From Deuterostichococcus epilithicus (taxonomy: Eukaryota > Chlorophyta > Trebouxiophyceae > Prasiolales > Stichococcaceae), in the NCBI GenBank assembly GCA_033439295.1, contig JAVTLE010000004.1, positions 310,012 through 374,011 of the forward strand: 64,000 nucleotides of DNA, read 5' to 3'. The notes beneath the pieces are model-generated. The model did not search any database and had not been told where the DNA came from. It was given only the letters and a program-made list of their open reading frames with translations. A program made the position numbers and the translations under genes. Shown here in pieces: positions 34,093-46,740 of this stretch. Position 1 is the first letter of the stretch, and each line of letters begins with the position of its first letter.

Positions 34093-37000
34093 TTACGCCG
34101 CAAGAATCGCGATCAGCACGATCGTGTAGCTGAGCAGCAGAGTTATGAGGCTCCAGTGGTCGACCGTCTGAGAGAGCCACGCTGCGGGGATGCACAAAAG
34201 GAACTGTTGCCACGATTGCACTTGCCTACCACAATGCCGCACGTGCCCTGATGCCGACTGTTTCAGGCGCTTTGATGGCATTCAGAGTCACAAGTCGCAC
34301 TGAGCGCATGCTTCAGTCAGCTCCCGATCAGGCAGTTCAGCGCCATCGAGCTCACCAGCAAAGTCGCGGTCGTCTCTCGCTGGCCGCAGCACCCCCTTCA
34401 TGCGCGCATAGGGCCGCGGGTGGCGCGGGCGTCTCCTTGACGCCGTCGAGGCGCCGCCGCCGCCGCCGCTGCCGCTGCTGCTGTCGCCGCCGAGCGGCAT
34501 CGGCGGCTGCGGCGCCGATGCCGACCGCTGCGCCTGGGAGCAGACGCAGGCTGCACGTCAGCGGCCTCGCATCTGGTGGTGTGTCTGTGACTCGTCATGT
34601 GGTGAGGGTGCACGCTTTAGGGATGTGGCGGGAACGAAGAGGTAACGGGCGCATGGCCCATGGCTTCAAGCCTTTCGCGCTCGCTGGGCTGTGTGGCGGA
34701 CTACTATGCGCGCTGTGTGGCGGACTACTACGCTCTTGCGCGGCATAGTCCCCCCCTCGCCCCCGGAACAGGAGCTCCATGTGGGCTTGCCACAGCTGGG
34801 GGGAAGGCGCTCACCAGGGCTGGGGAGCCGGCCGCCGGAGACTCTAGGTCCTCGGCATCCCCGTTAGCTGCACCGCCGCCCGCGTCGCCAGCCTTCGGCG
34901 GCGCGTGCCGCAGGCTGGGCTTGCCCACCGGAAGCGGCACGGCGGACCGGGGGAGCAGGTCGGCCTTGGCGACGGCCGCCTTTGCATGCGCCGTCCGCTT
35001 GCGGTGGCGCTGATAGGCGGACGCCTGCCTCTGCGCGAGCAGCCGGGGGCAGCTACGAGTTTGCACAAAGTCTCTGGGCGGCCACGCCGACAGAAGAGAC
35101 GCTCTGCGACAGCCACCTGAGGCTGCAGTGCCAGCCATCAGCGGTGGCAGGCGCGCTTCTTCTGCTGCCTGCAGCATACGCCTCTTCACGATCAGGCACC
35201 CCCCCCNGGGCCCGTGAAATGGAGGACGAGGAGCAGCATGCATATGCGCCGCTGAACCAGTTTGGTAGTGCAAGGTTGCCAATGAGGGTTCAGGCGCACC
35301 TTCAGCCGCGTCGTCCGCTCGTGCAGCGACGCGATGTGGCACACCAGCCACGCCTCCAGCGCGATCGCTGCGGGATGGAGGAAGCAGCACCACACATCAG
35401 CACAGTGGCCTTTGCGCAGAGCGCCGCGCACGAGGCGTGCGGCATGGCGCGTAGGCAGGAGCTTGCGCCGTCCAGATGCACAGACCCGCCGAACCTGCGC
35501 CTGCGGCGCTGCTGATGCAGATGCACGTGAGCACACGCCAGAGGTGCGGCAGCGAGGACACGGCTTTGGGGGGTGCCCGGGTGTTAATGTTGCGCCCCTT
35601 ACGGCAGGCGTCAAATGCTAAACCCTGATATTGCCTGCAAGAACCCACCCAGCAGAAACGCGTAGCCCGCCAGCACCAGCGCCTGGGACTTGAGGATGTA
35701 GCTGCTGTTGGGCAGCTCTGCGAGGGCGGCCAGGCGCTTTGGGGTTTTGCAAGTCGACTGCGCGCTGGCTGCTCCTTTGACCGTCAAAGCACACAACTGC
35801 GCAGGGCGCCAGGTTGCTGGACCCACATGCTGGATCGTGGTGCTGGAGCCTGCCAGGTTGCCAGCAGTGAGTCCGCCAGCTGCAGGAGCTCTGGTGTGGG
35901 ACCGCACCTGCCGAGATGACGAACTGCACCGCCGTCAGCGCCAGGAACAGCGTGACGAGGAGCGCTGCAGGGTGGCACATGAGCCATCAGGGGTTAGAGG
36001 TTCGGAGGGCTCGCCAGGAGACTGTGGTAGGCTTGCCCTCGACACACGGGCTCGGACGCTGGAGGCTGCTGCGCACTGCAGCACAGCGGCTGTGGCATCG
36101 CCGTCAAGTGTGGAGTGGGAGGCCGCCGCACCCAGGCGCTTTTCGATGTCGTCGGTGCCAATCAGGAAGACGCTGAACCCGAGGTAGCTGCTGAGGATGA
36201 TGGGTATCAGCGTGTTCACCTGCGGAGAATGCAGAAGCGTCAGCGCTTCAGGCAGGTCGACTGAAGGCGGTGCCGCTTGCGCCAGGGTTGCTGGGTGCTT
36301 CGGTGCTGTCAGTCATGCGGGAGGGCGCTCAGCCAGCGGCAACTGCACACCCTGGGGCAGCGACGCAGCCTATGCAGCGCCGAGCCGCTCGCAGCGGGCG
36401 CCGTGGTGGCCAGCACGGGACGTGTCGGAGCTATCGATGGATCTTACTAGTTCACCACTAACTATGCCCTGAGCCTGAGCCCGCACCATCCATGCAAGAA
36501 CGCGTGTGCTCGCGAAGGTGGGAAGTCGCAGCAAGCGGAAGTGGGAAGTCGCACCACGTAGTACTTCCAGTAGCGCGTCACGCGGATGCGGACCAGCAGG
36601 TTGTTCCCAGGGTTTAGCCGCGAATTGAAGATGGGCTCCACGCCCGTGACGCGCCGCTGCCCGCCGGCCTCCGTAGTCGTGGTGAACAGCGGCACCGGGT
36701 CATTGGGGTTTGGCGGCTCGAGCGAGCCCTGCACAGCGGGCGGCGGCGCCAGGTGTCAGCGGCAGGCTCAGCAGTCCGAGGCTCTGCGTCTCGCCTGAAC
36801 CGCTTCGAGATGCCGACTCCCGCCTGAAGCAGGCTGAACGAAGTGCAGCAGTGCGCCGCACAACCCGGAAGGAAGCACGCCCGCACAGCTGCCGTGCGGC
36901 TGCCGCGCTGCAGCGGCAATGCGTGTGGGGTGCTGCAGTCCCTGCATGGCTGCAGCGGCAGGCGCCGGCGCAAGCGCCGCCCATGGCTGAACTGCTCGGC

Positions 37001-39898
37001 CCGCCCGAAACCTGGTTTGTCCGGGGGCATCGCATGAGGCGCGCACCCGCAGCTGCCGCGCAGCGTCACCCGGCGCGTACGGCTCCAGGGTCACTTCGTC
37101 AACTCGCCAGCCGCTCGAGTCGTCGCCGTGCGGCAGCGGCCGCAGGTTCAGCACGCCGGCGGCGCTCGGCAGCAGCACGCTCGTGGTGTTAAGGTTTTCG
37201 TAGTCGTGCGCATACTTCACCTCCACCAGCAGCTCCTGAGAGTCCCACCTGTGAGTGGGAACCTGGCAGGCATTAAGGACCAGGGCACGGTGAGACTGGG
37301 GCCTGAGATGTGGTGCAAGATCCTTCAAAGCGCATTTGGGAGGCCCAGCTGCCCGGCATGCGCCCGACGGCCGCTCAAGTGTTGGCCTGGTGCTTGCGTC
37401 ACACAGCCCCCGGCACCTACGAACGAGCCCAGTTCATGGAGACAGGCACCGGCTTTGCTGCCAAGGCAAGGGTCGTGCGGGGTCGGTGCGTGTTGTGACA
37501 GCCACAGGAGAGGGGCCTGGTCGGGACGCACGGGAATGCCTTGAAGTCCATAGGGGTATACCACTCGGCATGGAGCTGCGGACAGCACAACATGCCGTGT
37601 CAAGTCTTGTTTCGAGACGTCGCCACTGCAGCTGCGCTCCAACCAACAGAGTGATAGCCTTCGAATACAGGCTCAGGCGATGCATGCTCCGGGCCGGCTT
37701 TTGTTTGATACCACATTTGCATGTGTCCACAGCATGGCAGGCTGTGGTGCAAGAGGTGCATGCATCCGCAGATCTTTGCAAGTGGGATTTTATCCTCGGA
37801 TAGTCGCAAGACGGCAAAACCCACCTGCACAGTCCATATCCAGGAGGCGAAGTTTTCCTTGTCCACAATGGGTTGCGGGGTCAGCCTGCAGGGGGCGCGG
37901 ATCACTTGGTCTGGCAGTGGCATGACAAGACAAGGCCTCCTGCCGCGACCTGTCCCGCCTAGAGTGCTTTCCGAGCTGCAGACTTGATCGCATGAAAGTG
38001 TGCGCCGCCGGCAGTTGCGCCAGCAGCCGGGTGCTCGCTGGCCACGCACATCTCCCGCGTGTGATCACATGCGGGCATGCGTCGCCAGCAGGTGTGCTGA
38101 CAAGTTCCGATGACATACACCAAGGGCTGATGACATATACCACATTTCTCCGGTCTGAGCATGCAGCGGCGACGGCTGGATTCTCACGTGCTTTGGTAAA
38201 TGTAGTCCTGGCTGGCCTGGTAGATGTTCGTCAGCTGGAAGTCGGGTATGAATATCCCTGCACGCCAGCAACAAACCTTCCTCAGCTCTTGCTCCTCAAG
38301 CTGTTCAAAATGTCAGGAAGGCCGGACCGCAGAGGCTGCGCAGATACGGCAAGTGCAAGCTCGATGCATAATCCAATGCTCTTCGCATGGCACTTGGCAT
38401 CTGTCGTGCGGATGATCTGCAGACTGTGGCGTGCACAGCAAACAGCGCCTGGTGACACGGCCTCACCATCGCAGCTGCACAGGAAAGTAGCTGGTCAGAT
38501 GTGTTGCAGGGTGCCACAGGCTCAGCTTGTCAACAGACTCCGTCAGAATCGTCTAGAACAAGCCAGCACAAGCGATGCCAGTCGGGCTCGGAACTCAATT
38601 CTGGCAGCATACCAGTCCTGCGTCTCGAAGTTGTTGCTGCACAGCCTGGTGCAATCCGTCTTGACAGCTGCGCCATTGCCTACAATCAGGAAGAGGCTCG
38701 ACATCGAAGCGCATCCCAACGAGTGGTGCGCCGCCGGCAACATGGAAAGGCTGCTGGATGCCGGACCGCGAGACGGGCTTTGCTTTGAGAGACCTGATAC
38801 GAGCCAGCATGGTCGATGCAGGCAAGCCGGCCTGGAGTGATACCGGGACGTGAGGCTCGAGGGTCGAGCGCACGATACAGACACCGCTCACTGTGAAAAG
38901 AGCTGCAGGCGGCTGTGATAGGGATGCCAAGGTATGTTGACAGCTGCTCGTCAGCAGCGGCCAGCTCCGTCTCGTTGCGACCAGCTGTGGCATTCTTGAA
39001 CTCGTCGCACAGCTGGATGATATACTTGCAGTAAAAAGCACTGCGCGCAAAACAACACATTGGGTGGCAAAGGAGCCGCGCAGGATGTGCCGTCGGGCGG
39101 GCATGCACGGTAATCCAAGAGTGTTTGCAGGCGGAAAGCAGCTGCGCAGGGGGCGCAGCGACTGCGTGCACGAATGAAGTGTCGTGACAGTGGATGGGAG
39201 GCTGCTGCTCACTAGTCGCTTCGGGATGGGTCGTTGCAGTTGCGCCCAAGGTTGTTGCGGAACCAGGTCGCCGTGTCGGCATAGCTCTCCCAGGAGATGT
39301 AAAAGTACAGGACCGCATCAAACCTGTGCGCAGGTGTGCAGGGCTTAGTGCGAGAGTTGAAATCGATGTGGAGGCACCTTGGGGTGTGCGGATGTGTCAG
39401 GAGTGCATTGCCTGTAGTTCTTTTCATCCACTCCAAGGAGTCGGTCCAGGAACGCGGACATGTAGATGCCTGCGGCAAAGCCTTGCATGTCAGCGTTGGA
39501 GGTCGCGACGAGGTGAATTTATCGCCGTGCCACGTTTACGCGGTCGACCAAGACACGAGGCACATTGCGCCAAATGCAGTTTAGCAAGGCTGCCGCGCCA
39601 CACCTTGCGAGACATTGAACCCGGGCACGCTGTTCGAAACCAGTAAGCAAGAGCACGTAAGAGCACAAGTCGACGGATCGTTTTGTGTTGCCGCGGTGAC
39701 ACATGCAGCAGTGCCACGCATGAGGATGCCGCTTGGGAACCGCCATAATCTCACAGTGAGATGGGCAGGGAGCAGGAGGGGAGCTTGCCCCTGGCCGCGG
39801 AGAGGGGAGTCCTGCTGCGATATGCTGGCCACTTGGGGTATGCACCAGCCCAGCAGCAATGGGGCCAGCAGCCAAGCCCTCACGCGGTGCGGGGCCAT
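34093..39898 (-). CDS. Pentameric ligand-gated ion channel subunit, copy 1 (divergent)
   Basis: Read leftward from ATG 39898. Signal peptide (APHRVRAWLLAPLLLGWCIP), then the SPLRGQGQ motif shared with the other two copies. Extracellular domain: GIYMSAFLDRLLGVDEK (39430-39478), LYFYISWESYADTATWFRNN (39212-39325), STYLGIPIT (about 38930), a GIFIPDFQLTNIYQ-type segment (about 38220), WDSQELLVEVKYAHD (about 37240) and NPGNNLLVRIRVTRYW (about 36600). Membrane: M1 plus loop in one exon (36126-36219, VNTLIPIILSSYLGFSVFLI then GTDDIEKRLG), M2 LLVTLFLALTAVQFVIS (about 35905-35965), M3 SYILKSQALVLAGYAFLL (about 35645-35710) continuing as IALEAWLVCHIASLHERTTR (about 35300-35370), a cytoplasmic loop (34400-35050) and M4 DHWSLITLLLSYTIVLIAIL ending at TAA 34093-34095. 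Fold order matches prokaryotic and animal receptors. Ligand unknown. One ambiguous base at 35207 lies in the loop region. Confidence 0.85.
34687..34735. repeat. 24-base tandem duplication
   Basis: GCTGTGTGGCGGACTACTAT followed by GCGC, then GCTGTGTGGCGGACTACTAC. It lies within the M3-M4 loop region of channel copy 1, probably in an intron. Confidence 0.7.
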
Positions 39899-40754
39899 CA
39901 CATCTGGAACTGTAGGTCCTGTTTCAGCTGTTCAATCCTAGGCTTCTCTGAGAGGTGTCGGGCCCTCTACTGCAGTGTCGTCAGCTCGGTCTCATTGATC
40001 ACGCAGGGCAATGCGCCACAGGACCGAGTGGCAATGCTGACGACGACAGAAATTCGCAAACGATGCGCAGTGCAGCAGGTGCAGCAGCCGGACGACTTTG
40101 ACTTGCGGCCGCCCCATTCAACTTTCTCGCAGCTGTCGCGAGCGGCCGCGAAGCTCTGCACTTGCAGTAATCGGCGTCTGCAGCCACCCTGTCGTGAGTA
40201 ATGGCAACAGGTCTGTCATGACTAATGCACTTTGTGCGCACATGGACAGAGCCAGCACAGACTGCACTGGTTCAGAACCTCTTCGCACATGCTCGACAGC
40301 TTCTCGTGTTGTGCCAAAAGATTCGCCACAGTCAAGTCTGCAGGCCTTTCGGCCCAACATACACCTCATGACAATACCACCATGACGGCGGCGGCAGCGG
40401 AAGGCGTCGAGGTCTTCCAGCATTCAGTGCAACAGCGTTCAAGAGGAGTGCAAAACTCCATAATTATCCAAGGCTGCAACTAGCTAGTTGACATTTGCAC
40501 ATTCTTGCGGTCCAGGTCCTGAACAGGACAACTCTCAACCCCGCAGCCAAACTCAAACCACAACGAGACACAAATGAGGCAGGGAATGTTACACATGACA
40601 GCGTCGTCCTAGAATTCTTATTCGGGTCCTGCACCTCGGTAACTTCAAGTTCCACAGGAATTCATGAGTTTGGCGCCGGGCGTCGAACTGCCTGTCGGTG
40701 TGACGCTGAGCCCCATCTGGCGGCACATGTTTGGCGGCAGTAGTGTGGCGCCGA
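39899..40754. promoter_or_regulatory. Intergenic region between channel copies 1 and 2
   Basis: Contains the promoter of copy 1 (right to left) and the 3' flank of copy 2. The part near 40650-40754 is similar to 46640-46740 downstream of copy 3, so the 3' flank was duplicated with the gene. A TTACA (TGTAA on the minus strand, the green-algal polyadenylation word) lies near 40589. Confidence 0.45.
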
Positions 40755-43700
40755 TCACGTCGCGCAGACGATGATGAGGATCAGGATGTAGGAGACGACC
40801 AGGAATATGAGCGAGTAGCGGTCCACCTTGCCAGACAACCACTCTGCACGCCAGCAACCATGCTTTCGTCAAGCAGCAGCAGGTAGGTGCACCGCAGGCG
40901 AACAGTCCTCGTGGGTGCCAAAGACGCGCCTCTGGACTGCAGTTCCGAGAAGCACTCCTGCACACCTCGATCATATTGTTACTGCGGCAAGCAGCAGAAT
41001 GGCACTCGTCAGACGACTTGCAGGAACGGACCACAACCTAGCAAACTTGGCTCACCTGCATAATCCGAGTCGTGCTTCAGCGGCATTAGGGCGTCCCTCC
41101 AGCGCCTGCCGCCCAGCCGCTTGAGCATGGCAGGCTTGTGCCCCGGTCTGCTGGGCTGGCAATCTGCCGGGTGCGCATCGCCATGCCCATTTGACTGCAC
41201 GCCCGTGCCCTGCCAGAATCCGGGTGAGTCAAGGGTGGAAGTGTTGGCACGCAAATGGTGCAGTGCACGGTGGCTGTCAACCCTGCAAGCGATCCGCCAC
41301 AGCGGTCAAGGGGGAACGCATTGCAACCCCCCCTTCCTTTTATCCCACAACGCTGCACCGGCTGAAAGCATGCTGGCCCCTGTGGACGCCCGTGTCTGGG
41401 ATGATGGAAACCCCGGACAGTATGGTCGAAACTCGGCTCACAGGACGGTTTGCACATCGCCTCGGGCGCCTTGAAAGAACCCGAAACCCTACCGTGATGT
41501 GCGCCAAGCTGGGCGGTTCCGACTCCTCCGCGTCGCCCGCGGTCGGCGGCTGTGTCACAGAACCTGTGCGCGGCGACATGTTCCGGATGGACGCCTCAGC
41601 CAGGTCGTTCGCCGAGATCTCGCCTTTTATATACTGCTTATACGCCCGTCGCCACGCCTGTCGCAGACATGATAGCCCGTCACACAGGAATCAACCTGTT
41701 CGGGAGATCCTGAGTGCAGGCAACAGGACCGGTCAGAGCGGTGCGGGGCTGTGTCTGCGGGCATCCCACGCAGCAGACAGGCACCAGGTCCAAGCGGCGA
41801 CTTCCAGTGCTCACAGTGCTATGCGCAGAGCGCCATCAGGAAAGGTTTCGTCGCAGGGGATCTTGCGCATTGCGTCGCAGGAGGGCCGGCGCGACACCGC
41901 CCGGAGTCCATGTCGTGCTTTGCAGCTTTGTGTCGTGCGCGCACCCGGATCCGGGTGTGCCGCTGGTGCGAAGTGCCCAAGTAGTACACCATCCACGACT
42001 CCAGCGCCATCGCCACGAACAGGGCTGCGGGGCAGCACACGCCGAGCGTTGCTCACCCCGCAATGCACGGGCCCAACAGATCGTCAGGGCTGCATGGGCC
42101 TGCTGGCATGACTCCCACAGCCTGAACGTGAGTGGGGCACAGCGCGAGCTGCGGACCAGGCAGCCTGCTGCAGGTTGGTTCAGTCTCAGGGTTTAGAGTT
42201 TCAGTTTCGAGGCCACGCACCATAGCCCGCCAGCACCAAGGCTTGCGTCTTCAGCACGTAGCTGCATGTGATACGGTGGGGTTCTTCAGTCAATTCTGGC
42301 GGTGAACAGGCGAACACATCGCAACGCAGCTCCTCGGGCGTCTCTGAGACATGCATCTGCGACACGCGCAGAAGGCCGCCGGCGCACCTGCTGTTTGGCA
42401 GGTTTGTGCTAATCACAAACTGCAGTGCGGTAAGCGCCAAGAAGAGCGTCACCAGCAGACCTGCAAGAGGGGTGAGCAGACAGTGCACGGCTTTCACGTG
42501 CTAAATCTCGCACATTATGCTGTGGATGCGTATGTGTGTGCGAGTTGCATTCAGGATACTGCAGAGCTGCGGAGACGGTAATGTGCTGGTTCAGCACCAG
42601 CACTATGACATGAGTTGAGCCCTCACCCAGGCGTTTCTCCTGCAAGGGAAAGCAGGGAGGCTTCAAGCAGTAGCTCGTGTCTGGGTGCAGCCATCCAGCT
42701 GACGTAGCACTGGCTTGAAGAGATTACACGCTTCAAGCCGCCACTGTCGAGGCTTCCAGTGAAGCGGAGCCCGGCACGGCATCAAGGATGACCCTGACAA
42801 ATCTGCGCACCATTTCCTCAACGTCCAGCAGGAAGACGAAAAAACCGAGCGCGGTCGACAGTATGATCGGCACCAGGTTGTTGACGACGAAAAAGGATGA
42901 GTAGCGCGACACCTGCACCGCCGACACGAGGGTTCAGAACATCACATACAGGGCAGGCGGCGGCAGCTGCTGCCACAGTCGTCCAGCGTTTTCAGCGTTT
43001 ACTTGTGAGGTTCCGATGCATTGTGGGGCACAGGGAGTCGGGCAGCGAGCGGTTGGTGGTTGGGGGGGGGGGGCATTCAGGCGAAAGAAAATCTACCTTT
43101 ATGACGACAAGCACCGAGTTGCCGGGGTTCAGCCGGCTCTGGAACACTTCCTGCAGGCCGGTCACGTAGCGCTGCCCGTTTGCATCCGTGGCTGTGGTGA
43201 ACAGCGGCACCTGCAGAGCGCCACGGCTCCAAAGCATTAATGCTTGTCCAAAAGCAACACTGAGACTCATCAGGTGAGGAATTTCCGAAGAGTTGAGGGA
43301 ACCCAAGCCCCATGCGCACGGTGCAGCAATGCGGCTGAACCTCTGGACACTGAGGCACTCTTCTGCAGATTGGGGGAGCGGCCTCACCGGGTCATTCACG
43401 GCCGGCGGGACCAGCTTGCCCTGCACGCCCACGGAGCAGTCCTCGAGCAAGGATTGAGCGGTCTTCAGGTTCTGACGACATACATGCAGCAGGCTGTCCA
43501 TGGGGCGTATTGCTTTCGCAGCTTTCCTTGTGGCCGCATGCAAACCAAATTACAGCATGGTGCGGCCCCACCCGCACTAGCTTGGACTCGTCTTGGACGA
43601 TGTACGGCTCCATGTACACCTCATCCACCCGCCAGCCGGACGAGTCGTCGCCATTGCGGCGCGGCCGCAGGCTCAGCACCCCGGCGGAGCTGGGCACCAG

Positions 43701-46352
43701 CGTGCTCGTTGTGTTGAGGTCCTGTGCAGCGGCGGAAGGTCGAGGCAATCGGCAACTGACGTCACACACGGCGCTGAGATTGCGCCACGCGACCGACATG
43801 CCGCCAGCAGCACCGCGCAAGCCAGCGCCATCGGCAGCAAGCACCGCGGTAAGGCTCTGACCCTGCGCTGGGCATCTGGCAGCATGTCACAAGCGCCGCA
43901 AGGCCAGGGGCCAAGCTTGAAGCAAACTGCTTCAGCAGCATGGCGACCAGCTGAGCATGTGACCCAAGTGCGAACTCGCCGTATGGCGGCGCCATGACAT
44001 GTAACCCCCGTAGCATCACCTGCCCATCATGCGTGTACTTCAGCTGGATGAGCAGCTGCTGGTTGTCCCAGGGAAATGCTCGGAAGTCCATCCTGACGAA
44101 GTACTGCGCATGGAAGCTGACAGCCCATATCCTGCGGGGCACCATGCCCGGGCGGTGACGCTAGTGGATTGCAACAGTGACAGACACTCCGGCTGGCGAC
44201 CTGGCATGCAGCCGGCAGCTGTGCGGCTCCAGAACAAAGGGCCCAGCAAGAGACTGCCGGCGAGCATGCATCCTCACCACGCGCCATAGTGCTCCTTCCT
44301 GCACCAGCAGCAGGCGCCTAGTTAGTGAGCGCACCCTGCAGGATGGACACCAGGTTCCCAGCATAGGAGCAGGGTGTCAGCACAGCCTCACATTCAGCAG
44401 GCCAGCGGCATGGAGCCACGATGCACTGACCTGTAGTCATACTGCGGCATCAGCCTGCGGAACCAAAGCGGCAGTGTCAGTGCAACTGTGTGATGAAGGG
44501 TGCGCAAGGATCCTGCATCAGGTCCGTGAACGATTTTGTGCGGCCAAGTGTGTCATACGCACTGTTCGTTTGTCACGTAGTCCTGATCCAGGCTGTAGAT
44601 GTTCGCCACGTTGATGTCTGGTATGAAGATGCCATCGCAGCTGCGTTCAGAAGGATAGCCGGAAGGTTGGGCACACTGTCACAGCACACCGTCAGGGCAG
44701 GACAGCAGGCGGCTCCGCTGACGTGTCAAGAAGTAGTATGGGCGCCTCTGCTGCAGGGCACAGCACAAAGCTGCTTACCAGTCCCCCGCGTTGTAAGTGT
44801 TGGAACAGTATCTGGTGCAGGACGTCCGGGCCGGCGACCCATCGCCTGCGGCCAATCCCAGCATTGACTTGCATGCACTCACCCGTGCACGAGCCAGGTC
44901 GTATGATGCATCGGCTTCTCCTGAAGATCGGCATTGCCAGCGCCTTGCAGTGTGGGGCAAACACCCGAAATCAAAAGGCTGGTAAACACTGGAGTCTGCA
45001 GGAGGCTCACTGTTCCATGACTTGCAAGGCAGGTCGATGGGTGCTCCCAGGTAATAAGCGCCGTCAGCACGCAGTCGCGCCCGCTCAGCACTGCCTTCCG
45101 TCGTGTTTTGAAAGCGCTGGCAGAGCGCGCGGAATTCGTTGCACCATGCGGGGAAGCTGCAGGAAGTACCAAAGCACTCTTAGCTATGCACGCATGGTAC
45201 CACCCACAATGCCATGGGTCGGGCCCAGCCGGCTTGTTTTGCAGGCTCAGCACGCACTGTGGCACAGTGTATGGCGGATTGCAGACGGATGAAGCAGACC
45301 CCGGCAGATGGGCTGACGAATTGTGGCAGCACGGCAGGCGCACTAGTCGCTGCGCGAGGGGTCTGCGCAATTAGTGGCAATGTTGTTGTAGAACCATTCC
45401 TCGATGCCGCGTTGGTCGGTCCACGTCACGTAGGCGTACAGCCTGTGGTTGAAAGGCAGGCGCACTCGGCAAACCAGCAGCGTCGCCAGGGCCCCCCAGC
45501 CACACTGACCACGCACTCCGAGGGGTGTGGCATACATGGGGGTTGGTATGCGGTGGAGGAACCGGCAGGAGTAAGACCGCCGTTCTTGACGAGGAATGAT
45601 TTTGCTCACACAGCGTCGAAGCGGTAGTTCAACTCGTCCACTCCCAGCAGGCGGTCGAGGAAGGCGCTGATGTATATGCCTGCGCCATTGGGACAGCATG
45701 CACTGGCTCCCTCTGAAGATCGAACGCCTCGGAACTTGCACTTTGCAGGCGCAATGAATATCATGCTCCACAGCCGTGGTGTCCTGCCATGCCCCCGTGT
45801 GTCTGCAGCGGCGAGCTGCCTCACCCTCCGAGACGTTAGCGCTCGGCACCCCCTGCCCCCTGAGCGGCGAGCTCTGCTGCTGGAAGGCGAACTGCGCCCG
45901 GCAGCCTGCACGCAAGAAGGATAGCTGGGATTGAGCTGGCTTGAACGAGCTTGAGGGGCTTGGGAATGTTGCGGCGGTCCATGCTCCGCAACCGATGCGG
46001 CGCCGTCGCAGGTGACACTCCAGCTGTGTGATAGAGCACACAGATGGGATGATAGGGCCAGCGGGCTGCCGTGATGAGCACGTGCAGCTGCGAGGTTTGC
46101 TGTGTTCCGCGAAACCAGCGAGTCAGCGACATCCCGGGCAGCTTCCGCAAGCCAGAGCTAGGTTGCGCTCTTCCTGTACGATTGGGCTCTGACGGCAGTT
46201 CAAAGTCGACACGCGTCATTTACGGGGCACAGGTTGCAGCAAGCTGCCCGCTTTCACTCCACACAGCCTGTCGGAGGCCAGCTGGCCTGAAGCGACCCAC
46301 CGGTAACAGCGAGGAGCGCAACCAGGCTCAATGCCGTCCACGTCATACCCAT
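40755..46352 (-). CDS. Pentameric ligand-gated ion channel subunit, copy 2
   Basis: ATG 46352; exon 1 (46352-46301) encodes the signal peptide MGMTWTALSLVALLAVT. Then CRAQFAFQQQSSPLRGQG (about 45834-45906), GIYISAFLDRLLGVDELNYR (about 45609-45690), LYAYVTWTDQRGIEEWFYNN (about 45348-45450), a Cys-containing segment YYLGAPIDLPCKSWNSEPP (about 44890-45140, NTT glycosylation site before it), DGIFIPDINVANIYSLDQDY (about 44580-44640), FRAFPWDNQQLLIQLKYTHD (about 44010-44110), NSVLVVIKV (about 43100). M1 NLVPIILSTALGFFVFLL (about 42800-42920), micro-exon EKRLG (42627-42639), M2 LLVTLFLALTALQFVIST (about 42400-42470), M3 YVLKTQALVLAGY plus ALFVAMALESWMVYYLG (42220-42290, about 41960-42040), loop, M4 DRYSLIFLVVSYILILIIVC, stop 40755-40757. 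The Cys-loop position has FPWD but no cysteines, as in bacterial channels. It is very similar to copy 3. Confidence 0.88.
41163..41235. repeat. Single copy of the 80-base intron unit
   Basis: CATCGCCATGCCCATTTGAC and flanks match the unit that is present three times at the equivalent position in copy 3 (47147-47385). Confidence 0.75.
42627..42639 (-). other. 13-nt micro-exon encoding the pore-entry residues EKRL(G), copy 2
   Basis: GAGAAACGCCTGG between a CTTGCAG acceptor and a GTGAGG donor. It supplies the loop between M1 and M2. In copy 1 the same residues (IEKRLG) sit inside the M1 exon, which confirms that the micro-exon is needed for the frame. Confidence 0.85.
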
Positions 46353-46740
46353 ACGCCCAGCTCTCTGCACATCGTAGCGCTGGCGAAAGATATGCGCGCT
46401 TGCCGTGTAAACGGTACGGAATTGTCGAATCACACGAAGTGATCACTGGTGACGCAATGCCAGTTGGCAGAACCCTAAAAAGGAATCTCCTTTTTGAATA
46501 GCTCTCACATGTCAGACAGTCGGACAGGATGGGATTCGTCCGTCCACGCAGATGAGGCATGAGGCGGATGTTGCACATGATAGGTAGCGTCATCGTCAAA
46601 ACCTTGTTGGATCCTACACTTTGGATATCTTCACATTTCACAGGATTTCCAGAGTTCCTGGCGCTGGGCATCGGACTGCCCGTCGGTGTGACGATGGCAC
46701 TCAGGCCATCTGGTGACATTTGCCAGCAGTGTGGCGTCGA
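46353..46740 (-). promoter_or_regulatory. Upstream region of channel copy 2 with a block conserved in copy 3
   Basis: The block at 46449-46480 (TGACGCAATGCCAGTTGGCA, then AACCCTAAAA) recurs upstream of copy 3 at 52599-52634 (TGACGTAATGCCAGTTGGCA, then AAACCCTAGC). It combines a bZIP-like TGACG core with a telo-box-like AACCCTA. It may be a regulatory element or simply duplicated sequence not yet diverged. The left part near 46640-46740 is the 3' flank of copy 3. Confidence 0.5.
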
